DNA of 28,253 nt, from IMG/VR virus record IMGVR_UViG_3300042383_001364, positions 1 to 28,253 of that record; one strand, given 5' to 3'. Under the pieces are notes generated by a model that saw only the letters and a program-made list of their open reading frames with translations, was not told the DNA's origin and did not search any database. This document shows positions 14,973 to 27,196 of the stretch, in pieces. A program made the translations under genes and the position numbers. Positions within the stretch are counted from its first letter, which is position 1, and every line of letters begins with the position of its first letter. Source of the DNA: a virus.

Positions 14973-17900
14973 CAGCTAATAAAAACATCTGTTCCGTCGC
15001 CATAAGTTATATTATTTATTTGCGGGGGAGTCATGGCGTGTCCGTCAATGTATTCTTGCTGGTTTTTCAAATAATTCAAAGCGATTGCCCAATACCTTGC
15101 GGCTTGCTCGGCAAAATCTTTGTCTTCCATGTCAACCGCGTGAATTGCCGCAATTATTGCGCGTTCGTGTTCAATCGGAATATAATCGTAAATAGAAGTA
15201 ATAAATGGCGCAGAAGGTCGATATGCGATGCGAACCCATGCACAGGGTTTCCCAATTCTAATCCTGCGATACTGTGGATTTATCTCCGAAGGATGATAGC
15301 GCCCAATTAGCGTCATATCATTAGATCGACCCAAATCCCAAGCATATAAAGAAACATATCCATCGGTTATTGGTTTCTCAATTTGCGAGACTGTTTTAAC
15401 TACAACTTTTTCATCAATTGCGTCAATGTAGAACTCGCTTTCAGCAGAATTTCCTGGAGTTAAATATTTTACAATATTTGCTACACCTCCAGATTGAGCG
15501 CTTTGTTTTGTCGTGTAAAGCTCGAAAGAGTTTTCGTCAACTCTTCGCACATAATACAAAACTCCAGCGCTAAGACCGCTTGGCAAAGAATCTCCGTTTG
15601 CTGATCGCACAGAAACAGCTTGTCCGGTTGCAAACAAACTATGGCTGCACACAATTTTACTTGATGGTTGCGGGGCAACTGTTCTTTCAATATCCAATAT
15701 AAGTTGTCCTGTTCCTCCGTCCCCTAAAATTATTTGATTGTTGTTTGTGTCGAATATTTGAACGGAATTCCCAACAAGTTTTATTTTATATGAAACCGCT
15801 TCTAAAATTGGAGACGGCAATGTTCCGGAACTACGAAAAGAAACAATTTCATCATCCTGTAAATAATTTACTGAATCTGGTTTTATTAAATTGTTATACG
15901 GCAAAGAACGAACCGGATACCGCAAAGCAAAATAGGTTTGTCCTGTTCCGAAAGAAACAACTTTAATTAGATCGTTGTCAACTTCGGCAATCTGCGCAAC
16001 TCGATCAGAGATTTTAGTCAGAAAATATTGTGTTACTCCGTTGTCAATTGGAGGATTAGTTGTCGGAAGTTGAAAATCCGTTCCAAAATATATTCCTTGA
16101 CCTGATGGAATGTTTGAAAAATCACCTCTCCAGCGATTTGTGAAACTTACACCAAATGAGCGAGACAATACAGTATAAAAAGTTCCGCTTCCGCCGCCTG
16201 TTAAATTAAATTTTGAAAAATCTGCATTTTTGATTGTGAAAACACCAGAATTTGTATCAAGCGGAGCTTCTGCCCGATACGCCGTTCCAGACACAATTGG
16301 ATTTGGAAGCGTTCCGGTGCTTGAAAATTCAACGAACACACCCGTTGATGGCGTCAAAACTACAGCTGGACTTGATGTGTAACCAGTTCCAGAAGTTATA
16401 ATATTTAGACCAACAACTTCTCCGGAAAAAACTTCTCCAGCGGTTGTTGCGTTCGGAGTTCCCGAAGGAACAGCAAAAGTAAATGTTAATCCCGCAGGGT
16501 TTGGAACCAATGCTTGAATTGTTCCAGTTGCTGGGGTTGCTGGGCTTCCAGTTACTGTATAATAAAATTGCGTTGGGTTTATTACGGTAATCGAAAAAGT
16601 TCCGTTATACTGAGCTTGCGCGGCTCCAACAATTTCAACAATTTGTCCTGTGGAATAATTGTGAGGCGTTGAAGATGTAACAATGGCTCTCGTTGTATTA
16701 ATTAGATCGCTTCTTGCTATAGTGACATTTGTTGATAATGTCGGAACTGTTAGAACAGTTTTATCGCCATTGAAAGGCACCGCAGGCTGGCAGTTCAGCA
16801 ATGTAACGATAGAATTTTTGTTGAAACCATGCGGAAGCGAAGTTGTCGCGGTTGCCGTTGTCCCAGATACTGATATAGAAACAAGATCGATCACCGAATT
16901 GTTTACAACAGCTTGGGCAGTTGCTCCGGAACCGCCACCGCCAGATATTTGCACCTGCGGCGATTGCCGATATCCGCTTCCTCCGGAAATTTTCGTGAAA
17001 TACGAGACAAACGATGTTTGTATCGTTGCGGACGCTGTTGCTTGCGCTGGCGACCCCCCAGTCGGAGCGGCGATAGTAATCGCGGGAGGATCAGTATACC
17101 CAAGTCCGGGATTCGTAATAATAATCTGTTCTAATTTCGTGCTTGTAGTATTGATAATCGCGTAGCCTGTTGCTGTAACGGCTTGCTGATTTGAACCAAT
17201 CGGCGGATCGGGAGGGTCGGAAAATGTTACTGAAGGAACTGTGGCGTATCCGTTTCCCTGCGCTGTGACTTGAACGGCTCGCACGGAACCAGTAACAACG
17301 GCTTGGAATGAAGCGCCGGAACCGCTTGGGGTCGAAATATTTAGACCTGGCGCTGTTACTTGGGATGTCTCGCCAGAGCGAAAACTTGAAGCGATTAGTT
17401 TTACAACAAAATTAGTTCCTGTTCCGGCATCAATAAGCTCAACAGGATTTACGGCAGAGGTAGGAGTTGAGGCAAGAGCATCAGCTTGCGATTCGTGTAA
17501 AGTGATTGTAAACGAATCTATAATGTTAACAAAATAATTTGCGTTCGCGATGAGCGGATTTGGGAGAGTTCCTCCAGATGTGAATACTTGCACTTGGTCG
17601 CCCTGCAAAAAATAATGCTCAAGTGAAAATGTTAGTTTTGTTTCTGGAACAATTTCTTTGCGAAGATCGACTAAAATTGTATCTGTGGTTCCTGTTGTGT
17701 AAACTGGATTTGTAGAATTTTGAGCATCGCTCAAAGATTCGTAAATTTCCATGCTGGTTCCATTAATCAGATTTCCAAAATAGGTGACCTTTTCTTTCAA
17801 CGGCGCAGGAAGCGCCTGCCCAGCAGGAAACGCAATCGGATTTGCGGCGCTCAAAGAAATAATTGGCGTCCCGCTAAAGGATAGAGCCGTTACAACTTGA

Positions 17901-18709
17901 CTTGGTTTGCTGTCGCGAATGCGCAGCGTGCCAGCGCCAACTATGCTCTGCAAAATAATCGGATAGGAACCAAGTGTAGCGTTGATCTGATCTCTATAAA
18001 GTTGAATTGTTTCCGAATCCACAACGCCAACATATAAAACATCGCCGTTCGACAGCGGGACAGGAATAACACCGCTTGTGTTTTGAATGTTGACGCCCTC
18101 TCCGGAAGAAAGGGTGTGCGGACCAAATGATTTGAAAAACGAAATTGGTTCTATAGCTACTTTCCGCGTTTCGACAGTTTCGGAATCCGGCAAAATTACA
18201 CCCAACGGATAGTCCGACTGCGAATGAATTTTGACTAAAATTCCATCAACACCAATTCCGTTTTCAAGTTGACTGCGAAGCGGAAGATTTTGAGAGTTTG
18301 TTCCAAGAATGCGCAAAATTTTCCCAGCATCATTATCCAATTCCGCAACAGCGACCAATTGCGAAGGCTGAATAATGTCCATCATTGTCGCCGTGTATCC
18401 CCTATCATCCCAAGCCCAAGTAACCGGATTGAATCTTCCCCCTTTGTTAATATGATATTGGAACAGCCGATTTCTGAAATAAAGCGGACTTCCATCAACA
18501 TTCACAGCCAGCGGAGTATCGACGCCGCGAGGAAGCACAACGCTCATTTTGTCCCATCCTGTGCAGATGTCTATTTCTGCAGTCGAATGAGTCCAATGCC
18601 CAGCCTCTAATAGCGTTTGAACAGCTTGAGAAATTTTTCGGAAAACCTTTTCGTTAATGGTTGTCCCGAGAATTTCCGCGCATTCATCGAATATTTGGGA
18701 TACAAACAT
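14972..18709 (-). CDS. Head-tail adaptor-like protein with a very large beta-repeat insert (1245 aa)
   Basis: 1245 aa. Residues about 1-170 (starting MFVSQIFDECAEILGTTINE, then VLPRGVDTPLAVNVDGSPLY) and the last ~130 residues (RRIRIGKPCAWVRIAY, IPIEHERAIIAAIHAVDMED) look like the two ends of a helical adaptor / tail-tubular-A type protein, as does its position before the nozzle. Between them lie about 900 residues of beta modules: at least four 'GTLP-x-P-(I/L)...Y' modules (near 17565, 16310, 15820, 15590) and four 'G-x-GY-x-x-x-P-x-(V/I)' modules (near 17255, 17105, 16970, 16385). Such modules occur in phage tail proteins as surface-exposed decoration. Ordinary adaptors are about 200 aa, so this one is several times enlarged. 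The gene follows the 98-aa gene by one base (TAAAATG). Structural role likely; the adaptor assignment is an inference. Confidence 0.78.
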   Translation of the reverse strand: MFVSQIFDECAEILGTTINEKVFRKISQAVQTLLEAGHWTHSTAEIDICTGWDKMSVVLPRGVDTPLAVNVDGSPLYFRNRLFQYHINKGGRFNPVTWAWDDRGYTATMMDIIQPSQLVAVAELDNDAGKILRILGTNSQNLPLRSQLENGIGVDGILVKIHSQSDYPLGVILPDSETVETRKVAIEPISFFKSFGPHTLSSGEGVNIQNTSGVIPVPLSNGDVLYVGVVDSETIQLYRDQINATLGSYPIILQSIVGAGTLRIRDSKPSQVVTALSFSGTPIISLSAANPIAFPAGQALPAPLKEKVTYFGNLINGTSMEIYESLSDAQNSTNPVYTTGTTDTILVDLRKEIVPETKLTFSLEHYFLQGDQVQVFTSGGTLPNPLIANANYFVNIIDSFTITLHESQADALASTPTSAVNPVELIDAGTGTNFVVKLIASSFRSGETSQVTAPGLNISTPSGSGASFQAVVTGSVRAVQVTAQGNGYATVPSVTFSDPPDPPIGSNQQAVTATGYAIINTTSTKLEQIIITNPGLGYTDPPAITIAAPTGGSPAQATASATIQTSFVSYFTKISGGSGYRQSPQVQISGGGGSGATAQAVVNNSVIDLVSISVSGTTATATTSLPHGFNKNSIVTLLNCQPAVPFNGDKTVLTVPTLSTNVTIARSDLINTTRAIVTSSTPHNYSTGQIVEIVGAAQAQYNGTFSITVINPTQFYYTVTGSPATPATGTIQALVPNPAGLTFTFAVPSGTPNATTAGEVFSGEVVGLNIITSGTGYTSSPAVVLTPSTGVFVEFSSTGTLPNPIVSGTAYRAEAPLDTNSGVFTIKNADFSKFNLTGGGSGTFYTVLSRSFGVSFTNRWRGDFSNIPSGQGIYFGTDFQLPTTNPPIDNGVTQYFLTKISDRVAQIAEVDNDLIKVVSFGTGQTYFALRYPVRSLPYNNLIKPDSVNYLQDDEIVSFRSSGTLPSPILEAVSYKIKLVGNSVQIFDTNNNQIILGDGGTGQLILDIERTVAPQPSSKIVCSHSLFATGQAVSVRSANGDSLPSGLSAGVLYYVRRVDENSFELYTTKQSAQSGGVANIVKYLTPGNSAESEFYIDAIDEKVVVKTVSQIEKPITDGYVSLYAWDLGRSNDMTLIGRYHPSEINPQYRRIRIGKPCAWVRIAYRPSAPFITSIYDYIPIEHERAIIAAIHAVDMEDKDFAEQAARYWAIALNYLKNQQEYIDGHAMTPPQINNITYGDGTDVFIS

Positions 18710-18710
18710 T

Positions 18711-19007
18711 TTAGCTTCTTGAGCTTAATTCATTTGCAAACATTGCCAATTCTGCCATATCAGCCTCTTTCGGAGACATTTCCTCGCCAAGCGGAGGAAT
18801 TTCCTCGCCGCCTTCAGCTGAAGACATTTTTTGCATGTCAAACTGAGATTTCAACCCATCAACCATCCCCGCGAGTTGAATGACAGCTTCGTGAAGTTTG
18901 TCAAACTCGGCTTTCGGAATTGTCAGAGTAACTTCACCAACTTCTGATTCTTGTATTTCTGTAGGTGTGGGAGGCATTTCGCCGCCAATGCTTCGTGGAG
19001 TTGTCAT
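18711..19007 (-). CDS. Small acidic protein, 98 aa
   Basis: 98 aa. The first part is Pro/Glu-rich (MPPTPTEIQESEVGEVTLTI). A predicted helix follows (KAEFDKLHEAVIQLAGMVDG), and an acidic C-terminal region comes last (AEGGEEIPPLGEEMSPKEAD). Its start overlaps the previous stop by one base (TAATG), and one base separates its stop from the adaptor-like gene. Both composition and size would fit a scaffold-like, capsid-associated or chaperone factor. No family is recognised. I cannot tell whether it is part of the virion. Confidence 0.68.
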   Translation of the reverse strand: MTTPRSIGGEMPPTPTEIQESEVGEVTLTIPKAEFDKLHEAVIQLAGMVDGLKSQFDMQKMSSAEGGEEIPPLGEEMSPKEADMAELAMFANELSSRS

Positions 19008-19411
19008 TAGGATTCGATTTCTATTTCTATTTTGGGTTTTTTTGTTTCATCTTCCGCTTCAGACAGACCTTTTTCGATCTCGTCTTCATCGGATTCTTCT
19101 TCTTCCTCTGGTTCTTCCGCCTGTTCAACGCCATCGGCTTTTATGCCGCAAATACACAACTCTACACTATGGCGATTTTTTGTTTCTCCATTTATAGTGG
19201 TAGATTCTTTTCGGTCCATAACTTTTTTGAAAAAAATTGTTGCCTCTCCAGAAGAAGGCAATTTTTCCAAACCTTTCACATCCGAAAAATACAAAGACGG
19301 ATAGTGGTATTCTGTTTTTTCCATCGGCTCCCCCAGATCAATAGGTGACATTTTCTCTCCGAGATCAACAAATCCGGATGGCATTTTTAGTTTTGTTTTT
19401 TCGTATGGCAT
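19007..19411 (-). CDS. Hypothetical protein with acidic tail, 134 aa
   Basis: 134 aa. The N-terminal ~90 residues look like a small beta-domain (TEYHYPSLYFSDVKGLEKLP, then GEATIFFKKVMDRKES). The C-terminal third is an acidic, Glu-rich tail (EEPEEEEESDEDEIEKGLSE). Small proteins with 'YPS-(L/F)-x-x-S' and a single 'GEATI-x-F' strand occur near head genes in many tailed phages, sometimes as suspected capsid accessory proteins. I recognise the style, not a specific family. It overlaps the next gene by one base and is four bases after the LamG-like gene, so all three share one transcript. Function unknown. Confidence 0.68.
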   Translation of the reverse strand: MPYEKTKLKMPSGFVDLGEKMSPIDLGEPMEKTEYHYPSLYFSDVKGLEKLPSSGEATIFFKKVMDRKESTTINGETKNRHSVELCICGIKADGVEQAEEPEEEEESDEDEIEKGLSEAEDETKKPKIEIEIES

Positions 19412-19415
19412 AATC

Positions 19416-20234
19416 TTAAAGCGCCCAGCGCGTTTTTAAATATCTGTTTATTGCATCGATTTCTGTCTGCGTCATTGCTTGTGTGCGAATATAAATCAGA
19501 ACTTCATTTAGCATTGCATTTGCGAAATGGGTAGGTGTATATGAAGCGGTTGTGTGATGAGCGCCAAATATTAACCTTTGGGGTTGGGTGCTTGGTGCAT
19601 TATTTGAGCTGATTGTAAGTTGCTTTGTTAGCGACCCATTAGTATACCACTGGGCTTGCGTTTGCCGGATTTGGGTTTGCGGAAAACAGTATGCAAAAAG
19701 AGTTGTATTAGTATTTGTGTAAGGGGCATCGGAACGCAGAACCCAGTTTCCATTTGTCCACCAAAACATATCCAATTGCCCTTGAACGCCTCCGGCGGTT
19801 GCGGAATTGTCCCATCGACGCATCCACCATGATCCAGATGTTGCGGATGCTGTTCCTCCGCTTTTAGAAATTGGATAATACAATCCTGTGGCAACATAGG
19901 AATTGAATTTCATCACTGTGAACAAATACATCATTCTTCCGTTATCAATTCTTGCTGAAGAATTGTTTGGCGCAGATATATATTGATTCGTCCCATTAAA
20001 ATTAACGCCACGCAAAGAATTCACTGAATTTACCAGCGTTGGTCGATTTGCGTCCGGCGCAGTTAAGTGATATCCATTTCCCGACTGATCTTCCCAGCGC
20101 CCAATAACTCCATTAACGGCTGTTTGGGTTGTCCCAGCCGCTGTTGTAAATACTCCAACATTGGCATCATACCAGCAATCCAAACCACGCACTTGTTTTG
20201 GATTGGTTATCCTTCGTTTGCCAATGATAAGCAT
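19416..20234 (-). CDS. LamG / concanavalin-like lectin protein
   Basis: 272 aa. The sequence has the standard start of a concanavalin A-like (LamG) jelly roll: GLDCWYDANVGVFTTAAGTT, IGRWEDQSGNGYHL, then RGVNFNGTNQYIS (the 'W-x-D-x-S-G-N-G' and 'V-x-F-x-G' strands). The end has MLNEVLIYIRTQAMTQTEID, the last strand and helix usual in such domains. In phages this fold is used for carbohydrate binding on fibres or as virion decoration. It is directly after the large collagen-like fibre gene (one-base gap, TAAAATG), so it may be a receptor-binding partner or a capsid/tail decoration. No catalytic residues visible. Confidence 0.8.
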   Translation of the reverse strand: MLIIGKRRITNPKQVRGLDCWYDANVGVFTTAAGTTQTAVNGVIGRWEDQSGNGYHLTAPDANRPTLVNSVNSLRGVNFNGTNQYISAPNNSSARIDNGRMMYLFTVMKFNSYVATGLYYPISKSGGTASATSGSWWMRRWDNSATAGGVQGQLDMFWWTNGNWVLRSDAPYTNTNTTLFAYCFPQTQIRQTQAQWYTNGSLTKQLTISSNNAPSTQPQRLIFGAHHTTASYTPTHFANAMLNEVLIYIRTQAMTQTEIDAINRYLKTRWAL

Positions 20235-20235
20235 T

Positions 20236-23694
<3,459 letters not shown>

Positions 23695-23696
23695 AA

Positions 23697-25838
23697 TTAA
23701 GAAATGTTTGCTCGGAGTTCACGCCAGTCTGTGTTCAAAACATGTCCAGTTCCGGTTGTTTGCCGCCACCATCCAGTAACTACATATTGGTTAGGAGATG
23801 TTCCAGCAACTTCGGGTGTATTTTTGCGGACAATTGTTCCTTCAATATATTTTCCAGTTGATGGAATCGCATCAGAAACAGAAGTTGGCATTGTGGTTAT
23901 TTTGCCAAATGTGGCTGAAGTTGGGTTTGCGTCAATTGTTATGTAGGTAAAATTGAAAACAGTCGGCGCAAATCCAACGCCGCGATTGCCAGAGTTGACA
24001 TTTGGAGAAACAAGGTCGGCGTATACATAGTTATTCCCAAAATATGCCATTCTTAATGCTGTTGTGCATACGCTTCCGCAATTTTTGAATGAATTTCCCT
24101 CAATTATGCAGGATTGTATTGTGCCAGAAAATTGAATCGCGATAGAAGTGGTAACACTTGACCAAGTATTATCACTTACATGTTCGGCGCTCCTTCGAAA
24201 CGGATCAAGATCAAAAATATTGTTTCTAATTACGGCGTTGCTGTTTCCAGAACCCGTGTCAGTTGCGAAAGCGATGCCGCATGTCGGATAATCGTAAATA
24301 TTATTGGCGTCTATCAAAACATCATTGAAGTCAATAATATTTCCGGTTCCGGACGATACAAATTGAATCGCCGAAAAACCAATTCCGCCTCCAAAGAGCG
24401 TGTTATTTGCAATTGATATTCCAACAGTTGGCCCGTAAACGCTAATACCATGCGTTGCAAAAGTATTGCTGGTTATTGTTGGATTGCTGAAAAAACCAAC
24501 AGTATTTCTATCAAACAAAAGTCCGTATCCGTAATCAGCATAAACAGAAGCCGTGTTTGATAAAGTTCTACCTATTATATTATTGCTAACAGAAATCCCG
24601 TGTTGACCAATATTTACAACATTGGACAAACCAACATCTTGAACATAATTATAGGGATATGGAACCGAATTTACCATCGGTTCGTTGTTTGTGCCAAGTG
24701 TTGAGTTTGATCTTGTAGTTGCAGTTAAAACAATAACTTGACTTGTTCCAAGCGATCCAAATGTATCTAAAATAACATTATTTTGAATTGAAATTGCAAA
24801 CTGCGGCGTGTCGCCTTCTGTTAATGGGGCATTTTGCATTACAACATTAATTGCGTTCCGTGTCATTCTTCGAAAGACATTGTTAGAAATCACACAGGTC
24901 TTGACGCCAAGAGCTTTTACAGTTTGGCACTCTTCAAAAGAATTATTTGATATTACTATTCCTTCTGAAGTTAACGGAAGCGTGCTGTCCGAACTTACAA
25001 CAACTGCATCATCTGCAACGCGGAATAAGTTGTTTCCGGCAATAACAACATTTTGACTTGCTGTGCAACGAATCCCGTCACGCACACAATATTCAATGCG
25101 ATTTCCAAGGAAAATTGCATTCCGAACATTTGCAAATGCTGTCGCCATATATCGCGTTGCGCGAATTGTCACATTGGTAAACCGAAGATTTGTTATTGTT
25201 GCCCCTGTAAAACATTGCTTGTTATTTGTTTCATTCGTATAAGTAAGCGCCGTTCCCTCGACTTTGAAACTATCAAACCAAATGTTTTCGGAATTTGCTT
25301 CAACAAAAAGCATGTCGTTTCCACTTCGAACGACAGTTGGCTTGTCGTCAAAGAAAATTACACTTTGATCGCCCATTCCTCTCATCGTTACATTCGATTT
25401 CATTATGAGCGTTGATCCGGCATTGTCGGATTTGCGCCAGCGCCCAGAAGGTATAAAAACAACGCCACCGCCAGCCGCAGACGCAGCGTTAATAGCTGCT
25501 TGAATCGCTGGACCGCAGTCAACTGTCCCGCCGGAAATAGCTCCAAATTGTCGGATGTCATAAACAGTATTGTTTTGCGATACCCAACTGTTGAAAACTC
25601 GCATTATATAGCACAGCAATCCCTCGCCTGACTCTCTCGGAATTGATGGCACCTGCGCAGAATTATTCGGATCGCACGGGATTGACCATTTTACCCTGCC
25701 AGCTTCAACATATTTATTTATTTGCCCGTATAGCGCGGATGTCAAATTTTCTACCATTGACGGAACGCTTTCCGGACTCACTTGCGGATAAGGTATGTCC
25801 TGCCTGCAAATATCTGTGTATCCGTTTTCGCAACTCAT
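23697..25838 (-). CDS. Tailspike, right-handed beta-helix (pectate-lyase-like)
   Basis: 713 aa. Residues 1-90 are the same module as in the collagen-like fibre that follows (C3, C11, C55, C76). At about 93-140 comes the typical start of a Pectate_lyase_3 domain: [40 protein letters not shown]. The next ~500 residues are beta-helix rungs with repeated 'N-x-(I/V/F)-x-x-(N/C)-x-(I/F)' strands and Asn ladders ([44 protein letters not shown]). The last ~100 residues differ and include [20 protein letters not shown], a short C-terminal domain. Phage proteins of this class bind or degrade surface polysaccharides. No specific catalytic site can be stated. Four bases separate it from the lysis enzyme gene. 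Confidence 0.88.
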   Translation of the reverse strand: MSCENGYTDICRQDIPYPQVSPESVPSMVENLTSALYGQINKYVEAGRVKWSIPCDPNNSAQVPSIPRESGEGLLCYIMRVFNSWVSQNNTVYDIRQFGAISGGTVDCGPAIQAAINAASAAGGGVVFIPSGRWRKSDNAGSTLIMKSNVTMRGMGDQSVIFFDDKPTVVRSGNDMLFVEANSENIWFDSFKVEGTALTYTNETNNKQCFTGATITNLRFTNVTIRATRYMATAFANVRNAIFLGNRIEYCVRDGIRCTASQNVVIAGNNLFRVADDAVVVSSDSTLPLTSEGIVISNNSFEECQTVKALGVKTCVISNNVFRRMTRNAINVVMQNAPLTEGDTPQFAISIQNNVILDTFGSLGTSQVIVLTATTRSNSTLGTNNEPMVNSVPYPYNYVQDVGLSNVVNIGQHGISVSNNIIGRTLSNTASVYADYGYGLLFDRNTVGFFSNPTITSNTFATHGISVYGPTVGISIANNTLFGGGIGFSAIQFVSSGTGNIIDFNDVLIDANNIYDYPTCGIAFATDTGSGNSNAVIRNNIFDLDPFRRSAEHVSDNTWSSVTTSIAIQFSGTIQSCIIEGNSFKNCGSVCTTALRMAYFGNNYVYADLVSPNVNSGNRGVGFAPTVFNFTYITIDANPTSATFGKITTMPTSVSDAIPSTGKYIEGTIVRKNTPEVAGTSPNQYVVTGWWRQTTGTGHVLNTDWRELRANIS
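25569..25838 (-). repeat. N-terminal anchor module, copy A (tailspike)
   Basis: The first ~90 codons of the tailspike match the first ~90 codons of the collagen-like fibre at 23425-23694. Shared at the peptide level: [21 protein letters not shown]-x-INK, IPCDPNN, IPRE-x-GEGLLCY. The DNA differs at many third positions, so the duplication is not recent. Confidence 0.85.
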
Positions 25839-25842
25839 AAAA

Positions 25843-26382
25843 TTATTGTTCTATTAACAAATAGGGAATTGTTTGCTGAGAATACCTGTCCATTTCTCCA
25901 TATACAAGTTCAATAAATGAATTGTATTGGGATGGAACAATTGTTTGGCAACCTGCTGAACTGGTAGAATTTCTGGAGCCTCTATGGATGTTTATCGCGT
26001 ATCCGTCATCCGGTCCAATTCCGTCTCTCATTACTGGCAGCGCCTCATCTTTTGTTGCCGGACGGAGTGCCGGATAGCCTTCCCCGCGAGAAATACCATG
26101 CCTGCCGCGCCTATAACGATGAACTCCCGTCATCAAAACTGCAATTCCGCGCCTGTGCGTGCTGGGGTCGGTGTTTGCGTTATATGAAACATAGGCTGTT
26201 GGGCTGATAACGAAAATTGCATCATCATAGATGCCTCTATCGTTCTTTCCGCGCTCTCCCATGGCGTTTTTGTAATATCCGCGAACGCCAAGAAGCGCAA
26301 CTTTGTCTTTCACGCCAGCCTTCAGCAAATAACGCTCGGTTATTTCCCGTTTTTGTTGCGGTCTGGAGGCAGGGACAAGCAT
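25843..26382 (-). CDS. L,D-transpeptidase-like (YkuD-type) enzyme, probable endolysin
   Basis: 179 aa. The C-terminal half contains YAINIHRGSRNSTSSAGCQT (residues 128-147): a His (H133), a Ser pair (S141, S142) and a Gly-Cys (C145), the order of the L,D-transpeptidase active site H-x(n)-(S/T)-x-G-C. An upstream 'VLMTGVHRYRRGRHG' (82-96) can be the preceding core strands. The H-to-C distance (12 residues) is shorter than in most cellular YkuD enzymes. There is no signal peptide. It follows the holin-like and lipoprotein genes, so a muralytic role in lysis is the simplest reading. A cell-wall-modifying role in the virion is the alternative. One base separates it from the upstream stop. Confidence 0.78.
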   Translation of the reverse strand: MLVPASRPQQKREITERYLLKAGVKDKVALLGVRGYYKNAMGERGKNDRGIYDDAIFVISPTAYVSYNANTDPSTHRRGIAVLMTGVHRYRRGRHGISRGEGYPALRPATKDEALPVMRDGIGPDDGYAINIHRGSRNSTSSAGCQTIVPSQYNSFIELVYGEMDRYSQQTIPYLLIEQ

Positions 26383-26383
26383 T

Positions 26384-26563
26384 TTACTTCCGCTTGTCTT
26401 TACGAATCACATTGATCAAACCAACCGCCCCCAAGCCTGCGGCAAGAATCGCATTCTGTAGCTCTGGGTCGAGCTTTAAGCCTGCCGCAGTCGCAATAAG
26501 AATCAAACCGCGCCATGTGCTGTTTTCGGAGAGACGATCTAATAGTGCGTTTAGTATTTTCAT
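26384..26563 (-). CDS. Small holin-like hydrophobic protein, 59 aa
   Basis: 59 aa. The start ATG at 26563 overlaps the upstream TGA (ATGA). Two hydrophobic stretches are visible: RGLILIATAAGLKL (about 18-31) and NAILAAGLGAVGLINVI (about 37-53), separated by a short polar 'DPEL' turn, then a basic tail RKDKRK. Two short hydrophobic helices with a positively charged C-terminus are typical of small phage holins. The genes on both sides (a lipoprotein and an L,D-transpeptidase-like enzyme) support a lysis role. Because it is short, it could also be another small membrane protein. Confidence 0.72.
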   Translation of the reverse strand: MKILNALLDRLSENSTWRGLILIATAAGLKLDPELQNAILAAGLGAVGLINVIRKDKRK

Positions 26564-26718
26564 TTTTTTGTTCCTTTCGGTTCTGGGAGTTCATAAGTAA
26601 ACCTTCCGTATTCGGTTTCAAAACTAATTCCCAAAGTTGTGCATCCAGTTAAAAAAAACACGCCCAAAAAAATCCAAGCAACCAGAATGAGAATTGATGC
26701 GATTTTATTTGTAATCAT
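26560..26718 (-). CDS. Small lipoprotein, candidate outer spanin, 52 aa
   Basis: 52 aa. M-I-T-N-K then a hydrophobic segment (IASILILVAWIFLGVFFLTG) ending in the lipobox LTGC, with the acceptor cysteine C26. The mature part has only 27 residues (CTTLGISFETEYGRFTYELP and a short basic end). This is the form of a type II signal peptide followed by a short outer-membrane-anchored peptide, as in Rz1-type outer spanins. It overlaps both neighbours by 4 bases (ATGA): the coiled-coil membrane protein upstream (possible inner partner) and the holin-like gene downstream. The lipobox argues for a Gram-negative host. Confidence 0.8.
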   Translation of the reverse strand: MITNKIASILILVAWIFLGVFFLTGCTTLGISFETEYGRFTYELPEPKGTKK

Positions 26719-27002
26719 GTAGTTTCGAGCTTTCTTTCAATTCTATCAAGGACAGACATATTTCTTCCTATCATTTGGTTTGAAATGTTCAAAACCTCCA
26801 GCATCTCTTTATTTGCTGTTTTCAAATGCGTGTTGAATTCATTTTGAACCATCTCCATTTTTTTCTCCATTTTATCCAATCTTCCCGTGAAGTATTTGAA
26901 AAGAGTTGAAACGGCAAACATACCAATAATCAAAAGAGCAACAAACATCCATCTGTCTGATTGAGTTGCGGCAAGTGTTATTGTGTCAATAATATTAGAC
27001 AT
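26715..27002 (-). CDS. Single-TM coiled-coil membrane protein (inner spanin or other lysis factor), 95 aa
   Basis: I place the start at the ATG at 27002 (MSNIIDTITLAATQSDRWMF); an in-frame ATG 57 bases further upstream exists, but would overlap the previous gene by 65 bases. A GGGGAA stretch lies about 4 bases before the chosen ATG. One TM helix at about residues 18-37 (WMFVALLIIGMFAVSTLFKY) is followed by a charged coiled coil to the C-terminus (GRLDKMEKKMEMVQNEFNTH). An N-terminal TM plus coiled coil next to a small lipoprotein gene is the gene pair layout of inner/outer spanins. Positive charges directly after the TM argue for a C-terminus inside the cell, which does not fit a spanin well. 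A holin-associated or other role stays possible. Confidence 0.75.
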   Translation of the reverse strand: MSNIIDTITLAATQSDRWMFVALLIIGMFAVSTLFKYFTGRLDKMEKKMEMVQNEFNTHLKTANKEMLEVLNISNQMIGRNMSVLDRIERKLETT

Positions 27003-27195
27003 AAAATTCCCCAGTATCTGGATTGTAGAATTTCCCGATGTTTGAAAAGTTATATTCAACAGGAATACACACTTCTTCTATTTCTGTTTCTCCTGTTTCT
27101 GGATAATTGGATACAGTGTAAATTCGAGAACCTTGTTCTGCATTTGAGAAACGCAACAATTGGTAGTTATTTAATTTGTTGAATATTCCAAACAT
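26995..27195 (-). CDS. Hypothetical protein, 66 aa
   Basis: 66 aa, not recognised. Short beta-like pieces are visible (NYQLLRFSNAEQGSRIYTVS) and the C-terminus is IGKFYNPDTGEFYV. The repeated aromatic-x-x-x-T-G-x-F form of the end is like short modules on phage fibre-assembly or virion accessory proteins, but this is weak. It starts one base after the collagen-like gene (TAATATG) and its last 8 bases overlap the next gene. Because it lies between a fibre gene and the lysis cassette, it could be an accessory of the fibre. Confidence 0.65.
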   Translation of the reverse strand: MFGIFNKLNNYQLLRFSNAEQGSRIYTVSNYPETGETEIEEVCIPVEYNFSNIGKFYNPDTGEFYV

Positions 27196-27196
27196 A

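Noticed and set aside
16683-17165. Plus-strand frame of 160 codons within the adaptor-like gene
   Set aside because: Antisense of the Gly/Ser/Thr/Val-rich beta modules. No start signal and no recognisable protein.
27003-27059. Upstream start of the TM coiled-coil protein at 27059
   Set aside because: It would add 19 residues overlapping the previous gene. The ATG at 27002 gives the small overlap typical of this window and has a purine-rich stretch just before it.
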